Below are positions 17,701 through 25,545 of a stretch of 64,000 bases of DNA, piece after piece. Positions within the stretch are counted from its first letter, which is position 1. The number at the start of each line of letters is the position of its first letter. This DNA comes from PVC group bacterium (lineage in GTDB: Bacteria; Verrucomicrobiota; Kiritimatiellia; CAIKKV01; CAITUY01), in assembly GCA_945870225.1 (NCBI GenBank), contig CAMBRF010000007.1:1-64000 (forward strand), read 5' to 3'. A program made the position numbers and the translations under genes. The notes under the pieces were generated by a model, which saw nothing but the letters and a program-made list of their open reading frames with translations, made no database searches and was not told the origin of the DNA.

Positions 17701-17799
17701 ACGCCGGGAGATGGCCGGACAGGCAACATGGTTTTTGCATTTTTGAAACGCAAAGCCGACTGCATTGATTGATGCATTCATCATGATATGGTTTTCCAT
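14791..17799 (-). CDS. secreted autotransporter-type beta-strand repeat protein
   Basis: This 1002-residue protein has an extended signal peptide (hydrophobic core W-L-V-G-W-L-M-L-G-A-L-P-V-Y-A near residue 50). The signal is followed by T-W-T-G-G-G-S-S-A-N-W-N-D-A-S-N-W, the usual opening of autotransporter-associated beta-strand proteins. More than ten repeats of the type G-x-G-x-L-x-L-x-G-x-N-T-Y-x-G-x-T-x-I-x-x-G-x-L then build a beta-helix. There is no C-terminal autotransporter barrel; instead it ends in a small module finishing SAFFKIGVR. It is probably a surface or matrix protein. It is the first gene of the polysaccharide unit and lies about 60 bp upstream of the C25 peptidase gene, so the peptidase may act on it. 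Confidence 0.85.
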   Translation of the reverse strand: MENHIMMNASINAVGFAFQKCKNHVACPAISRRMWRVWLVGWLMLGALPVYAATTHTWTGGGSSANWNDASNWTDGLPSNGDSLVFPADAARKTNNNDFLTSVGTVNFLGGGYTISGNNLTLGGAMGNLGANTWAINLTLAASRTITSEAGTDGGTLTVSGNISLGSSGSVVLSANHTTGNDGNITVSGIISGSGTNVVVTKGGSGAGTVILTRANTYAGKTLISSGFLSVSSDGNLGAVPGSIVSDKIQLGGGYLLATSSFTLNAKRGAKITVAGATTGFWTETTGVTLTYGGVISAAGSLSHDLSLDGEGTIELSGASTYGGKTKVIVDTARISNKAAFGKSALSGGDRVEVNALSTVELTGNISVPKAMILDKAKLVSVSGDNTWEGVVVIGINDTGKSVIRSEAGATLTLYNITVDTDTLTDPVNTYQNLFLEGDGDISIAGEIAGDGTDGAGSYLLGHGDVVMDGSGTLTLSGANTYSGRTIVNSGIVAVSSDDNLGTVPDSATAGRIVINGGTLEAMADFTLADTRGIALGPTTGSGSGTIQIDSGYTVDYAGIIADNDGSSDFYKTGDGTLILAGDSTYAGVTTIDGGTLQIGNGGTTGSINVNSEIIDNATLVFNQSDTVTQGTEFNSLISGTGGVSQNGSDVLILNGANVYEGPTAVNSGVLMVVNTSGSGTGSGAVTVYDTATLAGDGTIAGSVNAQSGSRVEPGTTPGSVDTLNIGGAVTFEAGSTYECDIGGGTTCDKLNMMGTGSLTLDPDSVLDITGEVTGDGRTLAINIVRNGNTGLFNDTAAPGNLLEDTSLLHLAPNEEYHIYYVNKTASDDGYIVLKLEPNAAGAVILAYETPNGVVVEFQTIEEAGQNDIILYLSRDGQWVEVGRQPATGEGSHTYRFLVPGLKAGDSIDLFVSDDERRVHNATGLLVSSFTTQNTQIAQTDASGMTLQWESTPGRLYDIYRAAQLGGIWEYVQTVEASTTLTAAFIAFDPDQPSAFFKIGVR

Positions 17800-17915
17800 G
17801 CCTCTTTTTTAGATCAAACGAGGCGATTTACTTTACAACAGATTGCGGTCGCTGTAACTAAAAAATGACGCGGCTTTACCTGTCCTGATCGTTCGACTAG
17901 ACTGTCACCGTCTCA
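17800..17915. promoter_or_regulatory. divergent intergenic region expected to hold promoters for both flanking genes
   Basis: This 116-bp AT-richer gap separates the minus-strand polysaccharide unit from the plus-strand nucleotidyltransferase gene. Promoters for both directions must lie here unless they are internal. I saw a TTTACA-like -35 on the plus strand but no good -10, so no exact site is claimed. Confidence 0.45.
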
Positions 17916-19073
17916 ATGAAGGACACTTCTCCAATATTCAGCCCCTCCGAGCCCGGTGGTTTTGCCTGGTTGACCCGCGCGTTCAGTCCGCAAGGGGGCA
18001 TGCTGCGGCTGTCAGACGATCTTTGGACAACGGTTGAGCCCCTTCTCGACGCGCATCGAGTTGCAGGCCTGCTTAATGACCGCATTCAAAACGGTTTCAT
18101 CGAAGCTTCCCTCCGGGTTCAGTTCAACCTCGCGGCCCGACTGGCGCGATGGACTGAAGCTACGCGTGAATGGCCTGCTTTGGCGGGAGGGATTCTGGAT
18201 GCGTTTCAGAGCCGTGACATTCCTTGCCTTGTCCTGAAAGGCTGGGCCCTGATCCCCTTGGTCTATGACGGGCGCCGGGAATTGCGCGAGGTTAACGATC
18301 TGGATTTGCTCATCCCCCGTTCCCATCTCCAGGCGGCTGATGCCGCTCTGCTTGAGGCGGGCTTTTCCATTCCGCCACAGGCGGAGGTCTGGCCTGGTTT
18401 TGCCCATCGATACAGCCACGAAGCGCTTTATGCGCGCCGGTGTGGAACCCGCCGCCCGATGGGGGTTGACCTGCACTGGCAGGCCATGGGTAGTCCGCAA
18501 CTCTGGTCAAGGGTCGGTCACGACTGGTTCGGTCGAGCCAGGGAGGTTGTTTGGGAGGGCCGGAGGATGCGTGTGCCGGCAGCCGAAGACCTTTTTCTCC
18601 ATCTGTGCGGTCATGAAGTGATTGACCATGCCCGTGATGCCGAGCCTTTGTTGTATCGGTTTATTGACCTGCAACGCCTGGCCGCCCTGCCCAGTTTCTC
18701 CTGGGCGACCCTGCAGGAACTGGCTTGCGACTCTTCGTTGACCGGAGCCCTGCGTTCCCGCATCGAAGCCCTGCATGGACTTTGGCCCGAGATGATTCCC
18801 GAAGGGGTTCTCGATTCCTGCCGGCGTTTGCCTGTCGGTCCGGCAGAACGGGAAGCGATGAGGGAGGCCTTGTCTCGCACCCACGCGTTGCGCCCGTCGC
18901 CCGGCTTGCGCTGGATCCCTGGATGGGGAGCCCGCTTAAGATACTTCTTCGGAAAACTCTTCCCCTCGTTGTCTTTTTTGCGTGCGGTGTACCGTCTTCC
19001 GCCCAAGGCCTCGTATATTGAGGGGTTGTTGGCCCGCTATGGGACGCGCATGAAGACTCTTATGCGCACATAA
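17916..19073 (+). CDS. nucleotidyltransferase family protein (PF14907 type)
   Basis: This 385-residue protein has the Pol-beta-fold nucleotidyltransferase pattern: LKGWALIPLVYDG at about residues 108-120, then R-E-V-N-D-L-D-L-L-I-P with the two metal-binding aspartates, then V-D-L-H-W-Q about 55 residues on. Members of this family are regularly found beside HprK-like and PqqD-like genes, and here it is divergently transcribed from that operon. Its substrate is not known. The C-terminus is basic and has a hydrophobic patch. A terminator hairpin follows. Confidence 0.85.
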   Translation: MKDTSPIFSPSEPGGFAWLTRAFSPQGGMLRLSDDLWTTVEPLLDAHRVAGLLNDRIQNGFIEASLRVQFNLAARLARWTEATREWPALAGGILDAFQSRDIPCLVLKGWALIPLVYDGRRELREVNDLDLLIPRSHLQAADAALLEAGFSIPPQAEVWPGFAHRYSHEALYARRCGTRRPMGVDLHWQAMGSPQLWSRVGHDWFGRAREVVWEGRRMRVPAAEDLFLHLCGHEVIDHARDAEPLLYRFIDLQRLAALPSFSWATLQELACDSSLTGALRSRIEALHGLWPEMIPEGVLDSCRRLPVGPAEREAMREALSRTHALRPSPGLRWIPGWGARLRYFFGKLFPSLSFLRAVYRLPPKASYIEGLLARYGTRMKTLMRT

Positions 19074-19121
19074 ACAGGACGCTCCGAATTCTGCGCGGTT
19101 ATGGGAGGGACGCCATTCCTG

Positions 19122-19153
19122 GCGACCGTTTCGTGAAGCGGTCGGCGTTTTTT
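19122..19153 (+). terminator. intrinsic terminator after the nucleotidyltransferase gene
   Basis: A 6-bp stem CGACCG (19123-19128) pairs with CGGTCG (19139-19144) around a 10-base loop. A run of six T at 19148-19153 follows. It lies about 50 bp past the stop codon and ends just before the convergent EboE gene. Confidence 0.65.
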
Positions 19154-19155
19154 GT

Positions 19156-20376
19156 TTACCGGTTGTTTCGGTTCAACGCCGCTTGCAGGCGCGGAGTCAC
19201 CCACTTGAATTCACGGACGATGCTGTCGACCACGCCTTGCGTCTGTAACGTTGGGGGTAGAACGTGAAACGTATAGGTTTCAATCTCAAGGTGGGAAATA
19301 GGCAGCCGTACCAGGTGCTCCCAGAAATCGAAGTCCAGTGAGCGGGAGGTCGAGTGGAGTTCGCCCTCGCTTTCGAAGTAAAGAGGCACATGGAAATGCA
19401 CCCGCCATCGGGTGCCATCGGCGACTGGGGGCGGCGACGCCAGGGCGGCCGGCAGGTCCGGGAATTCGCCGGTGGTCAGGTCTGCGGGGTTGAGTGTTTT
19501 GACCTGATGCAGGTAGACGGGGTCGGAAAAATCGGCGAGTTGACGCCGGGCGGTTTCGGAGGGCCGGGTTTCAAGAGCCGAACTCAGCTGGACCTTGGAG
19601 AGACGGATGCCATGCCTGTTTAGCCGGTTGAGACTGGCCGCAAGCGGTTCAAATTGCAGGGCCAGATGGCAGGTATCGAAACATACGCCCAGATGCCGCC
19701 GCAACAAGCTCTCCGCCTCGGTTCGGGAACAGCCGAGCTGCGCGATTAGCCGGTCGCCCCCCTGCACGTTCAGCGGTCCCTCGAAGAACCGGATGACCTC
19801 GTCCGTGGTTTCCAAGGTGCAGTCGGGCTCGGGCTCAAGCCCCAAGTGTATCTCTTTTCCCGAGTCCTCGTGGATGCGGTGCAATTCGGCCACGGTGTCG
19901 GCGAGGGTGATGACCATCTGCCTGATTTTCGCCTCCGGGTTTGGCCAGAGTTTGTAGGAGAGCGGGACGGTGCTGATGCTGCCGTCTGTGCCTTCGGGAA
20001 GCAGCGCGGCGAGGACCCTCGCCAGTCCCACGGTGTAATCCCGCCGTTCGGGCGTGCTCCAGTCGGGCCGGTATACGTCGGCCTTGACGGGTTTCCCGTG
20101 AAACGTACCGTAGGGGAACCCGTTGATGGTAAAAGCGTAGAGTCCATTGTCCGCCAGAAAATCCCGGAAGGCTTCCAGCTGACGGGGTTCCCTAAGGGTG
20201 TCAACCGCCGCCCGCGAGAGACGCAGTCCAAGTCCGAAGGGTCGGTTCGCGGAAACGCGATCCCGCACCGCCAGGGCATTGCCCCGGATGGCCGCCAGAT
20301 TATCGGCCCACGTTTCGCCGGGATGGACGTTCAGGCAATAGGAGAGGTGCAGCGGGGGATGGTTACGAATTTGCAT
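19156..20376 (-). CDS. eboE: EboE-like xylose-isomerase-type TIM-barrel protein
   Basis: This 406-residue protein begins with HLSYCLNVHPGETW, a hallmark of the EboE 'metabolite traffic' family. It continues as a TIM barrel with metal-site residues of the sugar isomerase/endonuclease IV type (L-E-P-E-P, C-F-D-T-C-H, and a late H-F-H-V-P-L). Ebo genes are known from cyanobacteria, where they are needed to move the scytonemin monomer to the periplasm, and are scattered across other bacteria. The biochemical activity of EboE is unknown. The ATG overlaps the end of eboD by 14 bp. Confidence 0.9.
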   Translation of the reverse strand: MQIRNHPPLHLSYCLNVHPGETWADNLAAIRGNALAVRDRVSANRPFGLGLRLSRAAVDTLREPRQLEAFRDFLADNGLYAFTINGFPYGTFHGKPVKADVYRPDWSTPERRDYTVGLARVLAALLPEGTDGSISTVPLSYKLWPNPEAKIRQMVITLADTVAELHRIHEDSGKEIHLGLEPEPDCTLETTDEVIRFFEGPLNVQGGDRLIAQLGCSRTEAESLLRRHLGVCFDTCHLALQFEPLAASLNRLNRHGIRLSKVQLSSALETRPSETARRQLADFSDPVYLHQVKTLNPADLTTGEFPDLPAALASPPPVADGTRWRVHFHVPLYFESEGELHSTSRSLDFDFWEHLVRLPISHLEIETYTFHVLPPTLQTQGVVDSIVREFKWVTPRLQAALNRNNR

Positions 20377-21541
20377 AGAGTTTCAGGAAGGCCACGCCTT
20401 CGGTCAGGGTCTGGTGATCCAGTGAATGCACCTCGATCCGTTTGCCGACGGGCGCGGGAAGGGTGATCGTCAACTCTCCGCCGAGATGTTCCCGGAATTT
20501 TTCCAGGCCCCGCAGCACAACCAGCGAGCCATCGGGTTCTTTCCGGCCCAACACCTTGTGCCAGAGCGGGAGGCTCGATGCGCGGAGTCCCGTCAGCAAA
20601 GCGTGGAGTTCTGTCGCCGGGATCAGCCCTTTCGCAGCGGCATAAAACGCATCGAGCGCCAGCCCGATGGCCACCGCCTCGCCATGGCGCAGGACATAAC
20701 CGGACATGACCTCCAACTGGTGGGCCGACCAATGGCCGAAATCCAGAGGGCGCGCACTACCGGTTTCGAAGGGATCGCCCCCGCTCCGGATATGGTCGAG
20801 ATGGAGTCGGGCGCAGGTGATGACCAGCTTCTCCATGGCGGCCCGGTCTCGCTGGTGCAGGCGGGCCGCATGGGTGCACAGAAACCGGAAGAAGCGCCGG
20901 TCCTTGATCATGGCCACCTTGAACGCCTCGGCTATACCGGCGACCCAATCCCGCTGCGAAAGGGCGTCGAGGAAATCGAAGTCGTTCAAGACGGCGAACG
21001 GTGGCGCAAAGGTGCCCAGGAAGTTTTTTCCTCCCAGATAGTCGATTCCGGTTTTCACCCCGACCCCCACGTCGTTTTGCGCCACGACCGTGGTCGGTAC
21101 ACGGACGACACGCAATCCGCGGTGGACCAGAGATGCGGCAAAACCTATCACATCCAACAGGCTGCCTCCGCCAATCACCATCACCACGCTGTGACGGCAG
21201 AGCTTTCGTTCAGCCATCCATCCGATGGCCTGGGTCACGGTGTTGAAATCGGTTTTCGAGGCTTCCCCTCCGCGGACTTTTTCGATGCGTCCGGCCAGTT
21301 CAATCGTGCCGCGATGGGCCTCGAAATAGGCGGTGATACGGGCGGGAAGATCGGGCTGTGCCCTGACCATGCCGGCATCCAGACAGACGAAAACGCGGTG
21401 ACGGCGCTTCTCTTTGAGGCGATCCAGCGTATGGCTTAACAGCAGGTTTCCGGGATCGAAGAGTCCGCGCGTGAAGGCCACGGGGTAGTCAAAGGGCACG
21501 GTCAGTTTCTGATGCGCCAGAATGACGGGGTGCTGTTTCAT
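20363..21541 (-). CDS. eboD: EboD-like 3-dehydroquinate synthase homologue
   Basis: 392 residues from the ATG at 21541, which overlaps the eboF stop by 4 bp; the longer frame to 21727 lies inside eboF. It keeps the dehydroquinate synthase NAD motif GGGSLLDVIGFAAS, then VPTTVVAQNDVGVGVKTGID. The expected zinc ligands are also present: a glutamate in A-E-A-F-K, a histidine in FGHWSAHQLE and one in RHGEAVAIG. It therefore looks catalytically competent for a sugar-phosphate cyclisation. In an Ebo context it is thought to make a cyclitol-type product, not primary shikimate-pathway dehydroquinate; that is inference. Confidence 0.9.
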   Translation of the reverse strand: MKQHPVILAHQKLTVPFDYPVAFTRGLFDPGNLLLSHTLDRLKEKRRHRVFVCLDAGMVRAQPDLPARITAYFEAHRGTIELAGRIEKVRGGEASKTDFNTVTQAIGWMAERKLCRHSVVMVIGGGSLLDVIGFAASLVHRGLRVVRVPTTVVAQNDVGVGVKTGIDYLGGKNFLGTFAPPFAVLNDFDFLDALSQRDWVAGIAEAFKVAMIKDRRFFRFLCTHAARLHQRDRAAMEKLVITCARLHLDHIRSGGDPFETGSARPLDFGHWSAHQLEVMSGYVLRHGEAVAIGLALDAFYAAAKGLIPATELHALLTGLRASSLPLWHKVLGRKEPDGSLVVLRGLEKFREHLGGELTITLPAPVGKRIEVHSLDHQTLTEGVAFLKLYANS

Positions 21542-22836
21542 GAGGAGGACTCCAGAATCAGTCGGGCGCTCTGTGCGAGATCCAGGAGCGTGGTTGGAGG
21601 GTTGGGAAGGGGGCAGGTGGCGGCCCAGGCCGCCAGCCGGTCGGGGCCCAGCCGTCCATGCGAGCCGCGGATGCGGGACGGATCCTGGCTGACGGAAATA
21701 GGGGGCCAGCCGAAGAACAACTCGCATGGGTCATAGCCGGGTTTGTTGTGGATATCCACGTGGCCGGCATAATCCGGGGCCTCGTTCCGCTGGTTCCACC
21801 AGGGGTAGGCGAACCAATAACCCGGTTTGGCGACCATCACAAGTTCACCACCGTGTGGATGCCGGATGCCGGCGGCTTCCTGTGCGGCGGCATCCATGAT
21901 GGTGTCGATACCCTCGACTCCTGCGAAGGCGGTTTGGATGGCGGCGGGGTCGACACCCGGTTTGATGTGAACATGGGCGATCTCATGATCCACCAGGGCA
22001 AAGGCCAGACTGGCAGGGAAGTCGGCGTAATGCCTGCCGGCCACCAGGCGGGTTTGAAAGAGACCCGCATCCCGGAGGATTTGGTTGGGGCGAACGGCCT
22101 GATTGACCGGGCCGATGGCATAATCACCAAAGACGATCAGGTCGTAACCGTTTTCCGTGGCGGCGCGGTGCAGTCGATCCAGTTGAGCGAGCAGGGCGGC
22201 GAGGGCCTTTCGGCTGCGGGGATGATCCGGCCCATGGCGTTGGAGGTCGTAGTCCAACGCAGGCAGATAGGTGAAGCAAACATCAGGAGCGAGGTGGCGG
22301 TCGACCAGAAGCGCCTCCGTCGCCCGGGCGATCCAGTCCGAGGCGCGGGGTGAGGCCAGGGGGCCCCAGTAATCGCGCAGGTGGAAGGGGTGTCCAATTC
22401 GGCGACAGAGCTCGTCGTAAAGGCTTGCCGGTTTGCTATAGAGGCTGTCCACCATGCCGCCACCATGCTTGTGAATCGGGGCGGGGGAAAGCAGGATGTC
22501 CACATCTTCGCCCAGGGATTGCTGCCAGAAGAGCAAGGCGATGCTTTTGCCGCGGCGGTGCAGGGAGTCCCAGATGCGGGGACCGGTGACCAGAGTCGAG
22601 GCCTGTTCCCAGAAGAGAGGGCGGTTGAGGTCGCGATGAAACAGGCCGTTGGCGGTCATGCCATGGTTGGAAACTGGGGCGGCTGTACGAAAACCAGCCT
22701 GCACGGTACAGGTCAGGGCGGGAAAAATGCTCTCAACGGGGCGGAAGGTCAATCCCTGCCAGGTGGCGCCATGGTGGCGGCAGAGGAAGTCATATCCCAG
22801 ACCGGCCGCCTGAATGATGAGGAGTTTTCTCGCCAT
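21538..22836 (-). CDS. eboF: EboF-like alkaline phosphatase / nucleotide pyrophosphatase family protein
   Basis: 432 residues from the ATG at 22836 (MARKLLIIQAAGLGYDFL). The metal-binding start of type I phosphodiesterases is recognisable but altered: where D-G-x-x precedes the catalytic threonine, this protein has Q-A-A-G-L-G-Y-D, then FPALTCTVQAGFRT with the probable nucleophile threonine. The later pattern Y-L-P-A-L-D-Y-D-L-Q-R-H-G-P and D-Y-A-I-G-P-V supplies the other ligands, and a late H-P-H-G-G-E is present. The longer frame to 23046 runs inside eboC and has no support. It starts 2 bp after eboC and overlaps eboD by 4 bp. Confidence 0.85.
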   Translation of the reverse strand: MARKLLIIQAAGLGYDFLCRHHGATWQGLTFRPVESIFPALTCTVQAGFRTAAPVSNHGMTANGLFHRDLNRPLFWEQASTLVTGPRIWDSLHRRGKSIALLFWQQSLGEDVDILLSPAPIHKHGGGMVDSLYSKPASLYDELCRRIGHPFHLRDYWGPLASPRASDWIARATEALLVDRHLAPDVCFTYLPALDYDLQRHGPDHPRSRKALAALLAQLDRLHRAATENGYDLIVFGDYAIGPVNQAVRPNQILRDAGLFQTRLVAGRHYADFPASLAFALVDHEIAHVHIKPGVDPAAIQTAFAGVEGIDTIMDAAAQEAAGIRHPHGGELVMVAKPGYWFAYPWWNQRNEAPDYAGHVDIHNKPGYDPCELFFGWPPISVSQDPSRIRGSHGRLGPDRLAAWAATCPLPNPPTTLLDLAQSARLILESSS

Positions 22837-22838
22837 AA

Positions 22839-23801
22839 TTAACTTCCGTAGAACCATTTTCCCAGCCAGCCGGAAACCGGGAAGGCGAAGAGGATCGCCA
22901 GGGCACCGACTTCTCCGATGGGGCCGGTCATAGCGCACAGTGCCGCCTGGATCAGGATCAGCCCGCGGATCAGCCCGCCTACAACCCGTTGAACAGTCGC
23001 GGGAGATTGACTGCCTGCCAGTAATCCGCTCCACACCCCAACCCACACGACGGCCATGGCTGACAGGCCGAGAGCGAAGGCACTGGCGTGCGGAGTGAGA
23101 ACGGGAACCAAGCCGTCCCAGCGTACGAACGCAAGACCCGACAGGCCCACCAAAACAAGGGTGGCTGGGATGAAGAGGGAGCCTCCGCGGGTTTGTCCGG
23201 CATGCGTTTCATTACGGGCAATGGCGGTGATGATGGCAATGTATGCCGTAATCAAGCCGGCTGCCAGCCAGGGAGTAACAGTGGGGGTGGAAGATGTGAC
23301 GGCTGCGGCACCCAGAAGCAGGCTTAAGCCACGACAGGTTCCCATCAGGAGAGGCCCGGCGAATGGCAGCCGTTTGACACCCATATTGTAGGCCCAGACC
23401 GCCACCGTGAGCAGCATGGCGATCAGGAGGGGCTCTTTGCCGGCTTCTGCCGCGAAAGCGTTGGCCGCCACGCTGAACAGAATCGCCGTGATCAGGACGC
23501 TGCGGGGCTGTGCAGCACCCGAAGGGATCGGGCGGAAGGGACGGTCGCGGCGGTCCTCCTCGCGGTCGAAATAGTCATTAGCCAGCAAGCCGCCGGAATA
23601 CAACGACAGGCTGGCGAGGATGCACTGGAAAATGGCCGGCCAGGCCATGGCCGACTGGGCCCCGGCGGCCGCCAGAAAAGCGCCTGCCAGAGGATCTCCG
23701 GGAACGGTCAGCAGATTGGGAGCGCGGAGCAATGTAAGCCAGGTTTTAATCGGGTGGTTAGGTGGCGAACCCGGAACAGTATGGGTTGTTTCACTGCACA
23801 T
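22839..23801 (-). CDS. eboC: EboC-like UbiA-family prenyltransferase
   Basis: This membrane protein of about 320 residues has eight to nine predicted helices. The first aspartate-rich motif is N-D-Y-F-D-R-E-E-D-R-R-D-R-P, which binds prenyl diphosphate through magnesium. The following R-P-I-P-S-G is typical of UbiA relatives, and YNMGVKRLPFAGP marks the second half; the second aspartate motif is weak, as in other EboC proteins. It would transfer an isoprenoid to a small acceptor, perhaps the EboD product. Start 23801 is chosen for spacing from GAGGGAG; 23813 is equally open. Either way its first codons overlap the end of the cyclase-like gene. Confidence 0.9.
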   Translation of the reverse strand: MCSETTHTVPGSPPNHPIKTWLTLLRAPNLLTVPGDPLAGAFLAAAGAQSAMAWPAIFQCILASLSLYSGGLLANDYFDREEDRRDRPFRPIPSGAAQPRSVLITAILFSVAANAFAAEAGKEPLLIAMLLTVAVWAYNMGVKRLPFAGPLLMGTCRGLSLLLGAAAVTSSTPTVTPWLAAGLITAYIAIITAIARNETHAGQTRGGSLFIPATLVLVGLSGLAFVRWDGLVPVLTPHASAFALGLSAMAVVWVGVWSGLLAGSQSPATVQRVVGGLIRGLILIQAALCAMTGPIGEVGALAILFAFPVSGWLGKWFYGS

Positions 23802-25545
23802 CGACTGACACATCTCCCTCTGCCTTTCCCGTCTGAATGGGTTTCTCAGGCACTTTCTCGAATGTCGGAAGATACCGATAATATACTTCCAGCATCAAGG
23901 TGCAAAGCGTGGTCGTGTAAACATGGGACCCCTGGTCGTAGTCGCCGTTTTCCCAATGCCCATCCGGTCGCTGATGGGTAAGGAGCGCTTTCTGCATCTG
24001 GGTCTCCCACTGTTTCCAGACCATCTTGTCATCCTGCTGAAACTTCGCCTGCGTGACATAATAATAGCCATAGAGGCTCGGCTTGGCGTCGGAGAGCCAG
24101 TTGAATTCTACGTCGCGCAGGGCCTTAAGTCCCTGCCGCACCTGGGAGGAATCGGTCTTATCCAGAAGCTGGAGGCTCAGGGTTCCCACGCCGGTCATCG
24201 TCCATTTGGCGGCGCCGGCGGTGGGGGTGCCATTCCTGCCTTCATACACGAATCCCCCGCCTGCAGGGGAGAAGGCGGCGTTCTTCAGGAAGCGGATGGA
24301 CTTGGCGAGGGCGGCTTCCGGTGACGCCCGATCCGCCCCGGCGATCAGGGCGGCTTTAAGGGCCTGGAATTGCCAGCCGGAAACCGAGGTATCGAAACGG
24401 ACCCCCTTGTTGTAGTTGTAATCGAATCCCCCGCCGTCTTGTTGTCCCTGAATGATAACCAGAACCGCTTTTTCCATGGCGTCATCCAACTCCACGATAC
24501 GGGTGAGCGTGGTTGCTTCGGATACGGCATAGGTGGCAATGGCATGGGCGTAAACATTGGGCGAGAAGGCGCCCTTGGCATTCTGTCGGGCGAGCAGGAA
24601 CTGAAGGCCCTTGGTGACGGTATCGCCATAGGGAATGCTGCCGGGGACCTCGCCATGGGCCAGGAACGTCAGGAGCGCGAGACCCGTCATGGCGGCGGGG
24701 TCCTGTCCCGCCCAGGATCCATTTTCGAGCTGGTGGTCACGGAGCCAGTTCAGGGCGTTGGTGACCGCCTGTTCTATCCGGTCACCGTTTGGCGTGAGTT
24801 TCGTGATGACCTTTCTCGCCGACTCGGTTCGGGCACTCATAGAGGCTGGAAGTCCGATCGGGGCGATCGTCTTTTTTGGGGCGGGTGTAAAGCGGGGAGG
24901 GTCCCTGGGCGGTGGCGCCGGCGGATTTGGCCCGTTATCCGGTACGGGTGAAGGGGTTGGGTTATCAGGGGGAAAGTCAATGTTGTTGTTGGAAGGATCG
25001 ACAGGATCGATCTCGTTCCGGGGCGGTATGGGAGGGGGGTCGAGGTCGATCTCATCGCTGATCGGGCGATGGTCGATGGTGATCCTTTCCTCAGGTGGGC
25101 GCATGACCTGCGGGACCCAGAAGAACACCAGCAGGAGAATAATGGCGGCACTGGCGGCGACGGAAAGGGTGGGTGGGCCGAAGAGGCGCAGAAGGGCAAA
25201 GCGGGCGAAGCGGTTGGGTCCCGATCCTTTGGGTGCCCGCAGTCCGTTGCGAATAGCGTGAAAGCGTTCCTGCAGGGTCTGGTCATGGAGAATGTCGGAA
25301 AAACTCGCGGGATCATGTCCCTTCTCGACGACATCCATCACCATCATGGCAATGTGTTGGGACTCGGTGAAGTCGATCCGGCTGGTTTGGGCATGGATGC
25401 GAATATTCTGACGGGCCTGCTCCTCGAACAGGCGGCGCCGTTCCGGGCTGACTGTCAGTTCTGTGGCCAGAACCGCACGGCCTTCCTTCGAAAGTGTGCC
25501 ATCGAAGGACTCCTCCATCAGGACGATAAATTCCTGGTCATTCAT
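23791..25545 (-). CDS. membrane protein with terpene-cyclase-like (alpha/alpha barrel) extracytoplasmic domain, sigma-factor partner
   Basis: 584 residues from the ATG at 25545, which overlaps the sigma factor stop as ATGA and has GGAGG upstream. Residues 1-125 are a cytoplasmic helical region beginning NDQEFIVLMEESFDGTLS, as in anti-sigma factors of PVC bacteria. Residues about 127-148 are one membrane helix. A Pro/Asp/Asn-rich linker leads to residues 247-560, which hold prenyltransferase/squalene-cyclase repeats (A-L-N-W-L-R-D-H-Q-L-E-N-G-S-W, L-Q-F-L-L-A-R-Q-N-A-K-G-A-F, G-H-W-E-N-G-D). The cyclase D-x-D-D acid motif is not evident, so binding or sensing is as likely as catalysis. It overlaps eboC by about 11 bp. 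Confidence 0.85.
   Translation of the reverse strand: MNDQEFIVLMEESFDGTLSKEGRAVLATELTVSPERRRLFEEQARQNIRIHAQTSRIDFTESQHIAMMVMDVVEKGHDPASFSDILHDQTLQERFHAIRNGLRAPKGSGPNRFARFALLRLFGPPTLSVAASAAIILLLVFFWVPQVMRPPEERITIDHRPISDEIDLDPPPIPPRNEIDPVDPSNNNIDFPPDNPTPSPVPDNGPNPPAPPPRDPPRFTPAPKKTIAPIGLPASMSARTESARKVITKLTPNGDRIEQAVTNALNWLRDHQLENGSWAGQDPAAMTGLALLTFLAHGEVPGSIPYGDTVTKGLQFLLARQNAKGAFSPNVYAHAIATYAVSEATTLTRIVELDDAMEKAVLVIIQGQQDGGGFDYNYNKGVRFDTSVSGWQFQALKAALIAGADRASPEAALAKSIRFLKNAAFSPAGGGFVYEGRNGTPTAGAAKWTMTGVGTLSLQLLDKTDSSQVRQGLKALRDVEFNWLSDAKPSLYGYYYVTQAKFQQDDKMVWKQWETQMQKALLTHQRPDGHWENGDYDQGSHVYTTTLCTLMLEVYYRYLPTFEKVPEKPIQTGKAEGDVSVDVQ

Noticed and set aside
20426-21439. A 337-codon plus-strand open frame
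   Set aside because: It lies opposite eboD, which has conserved motifs; no ribosome site or family match.
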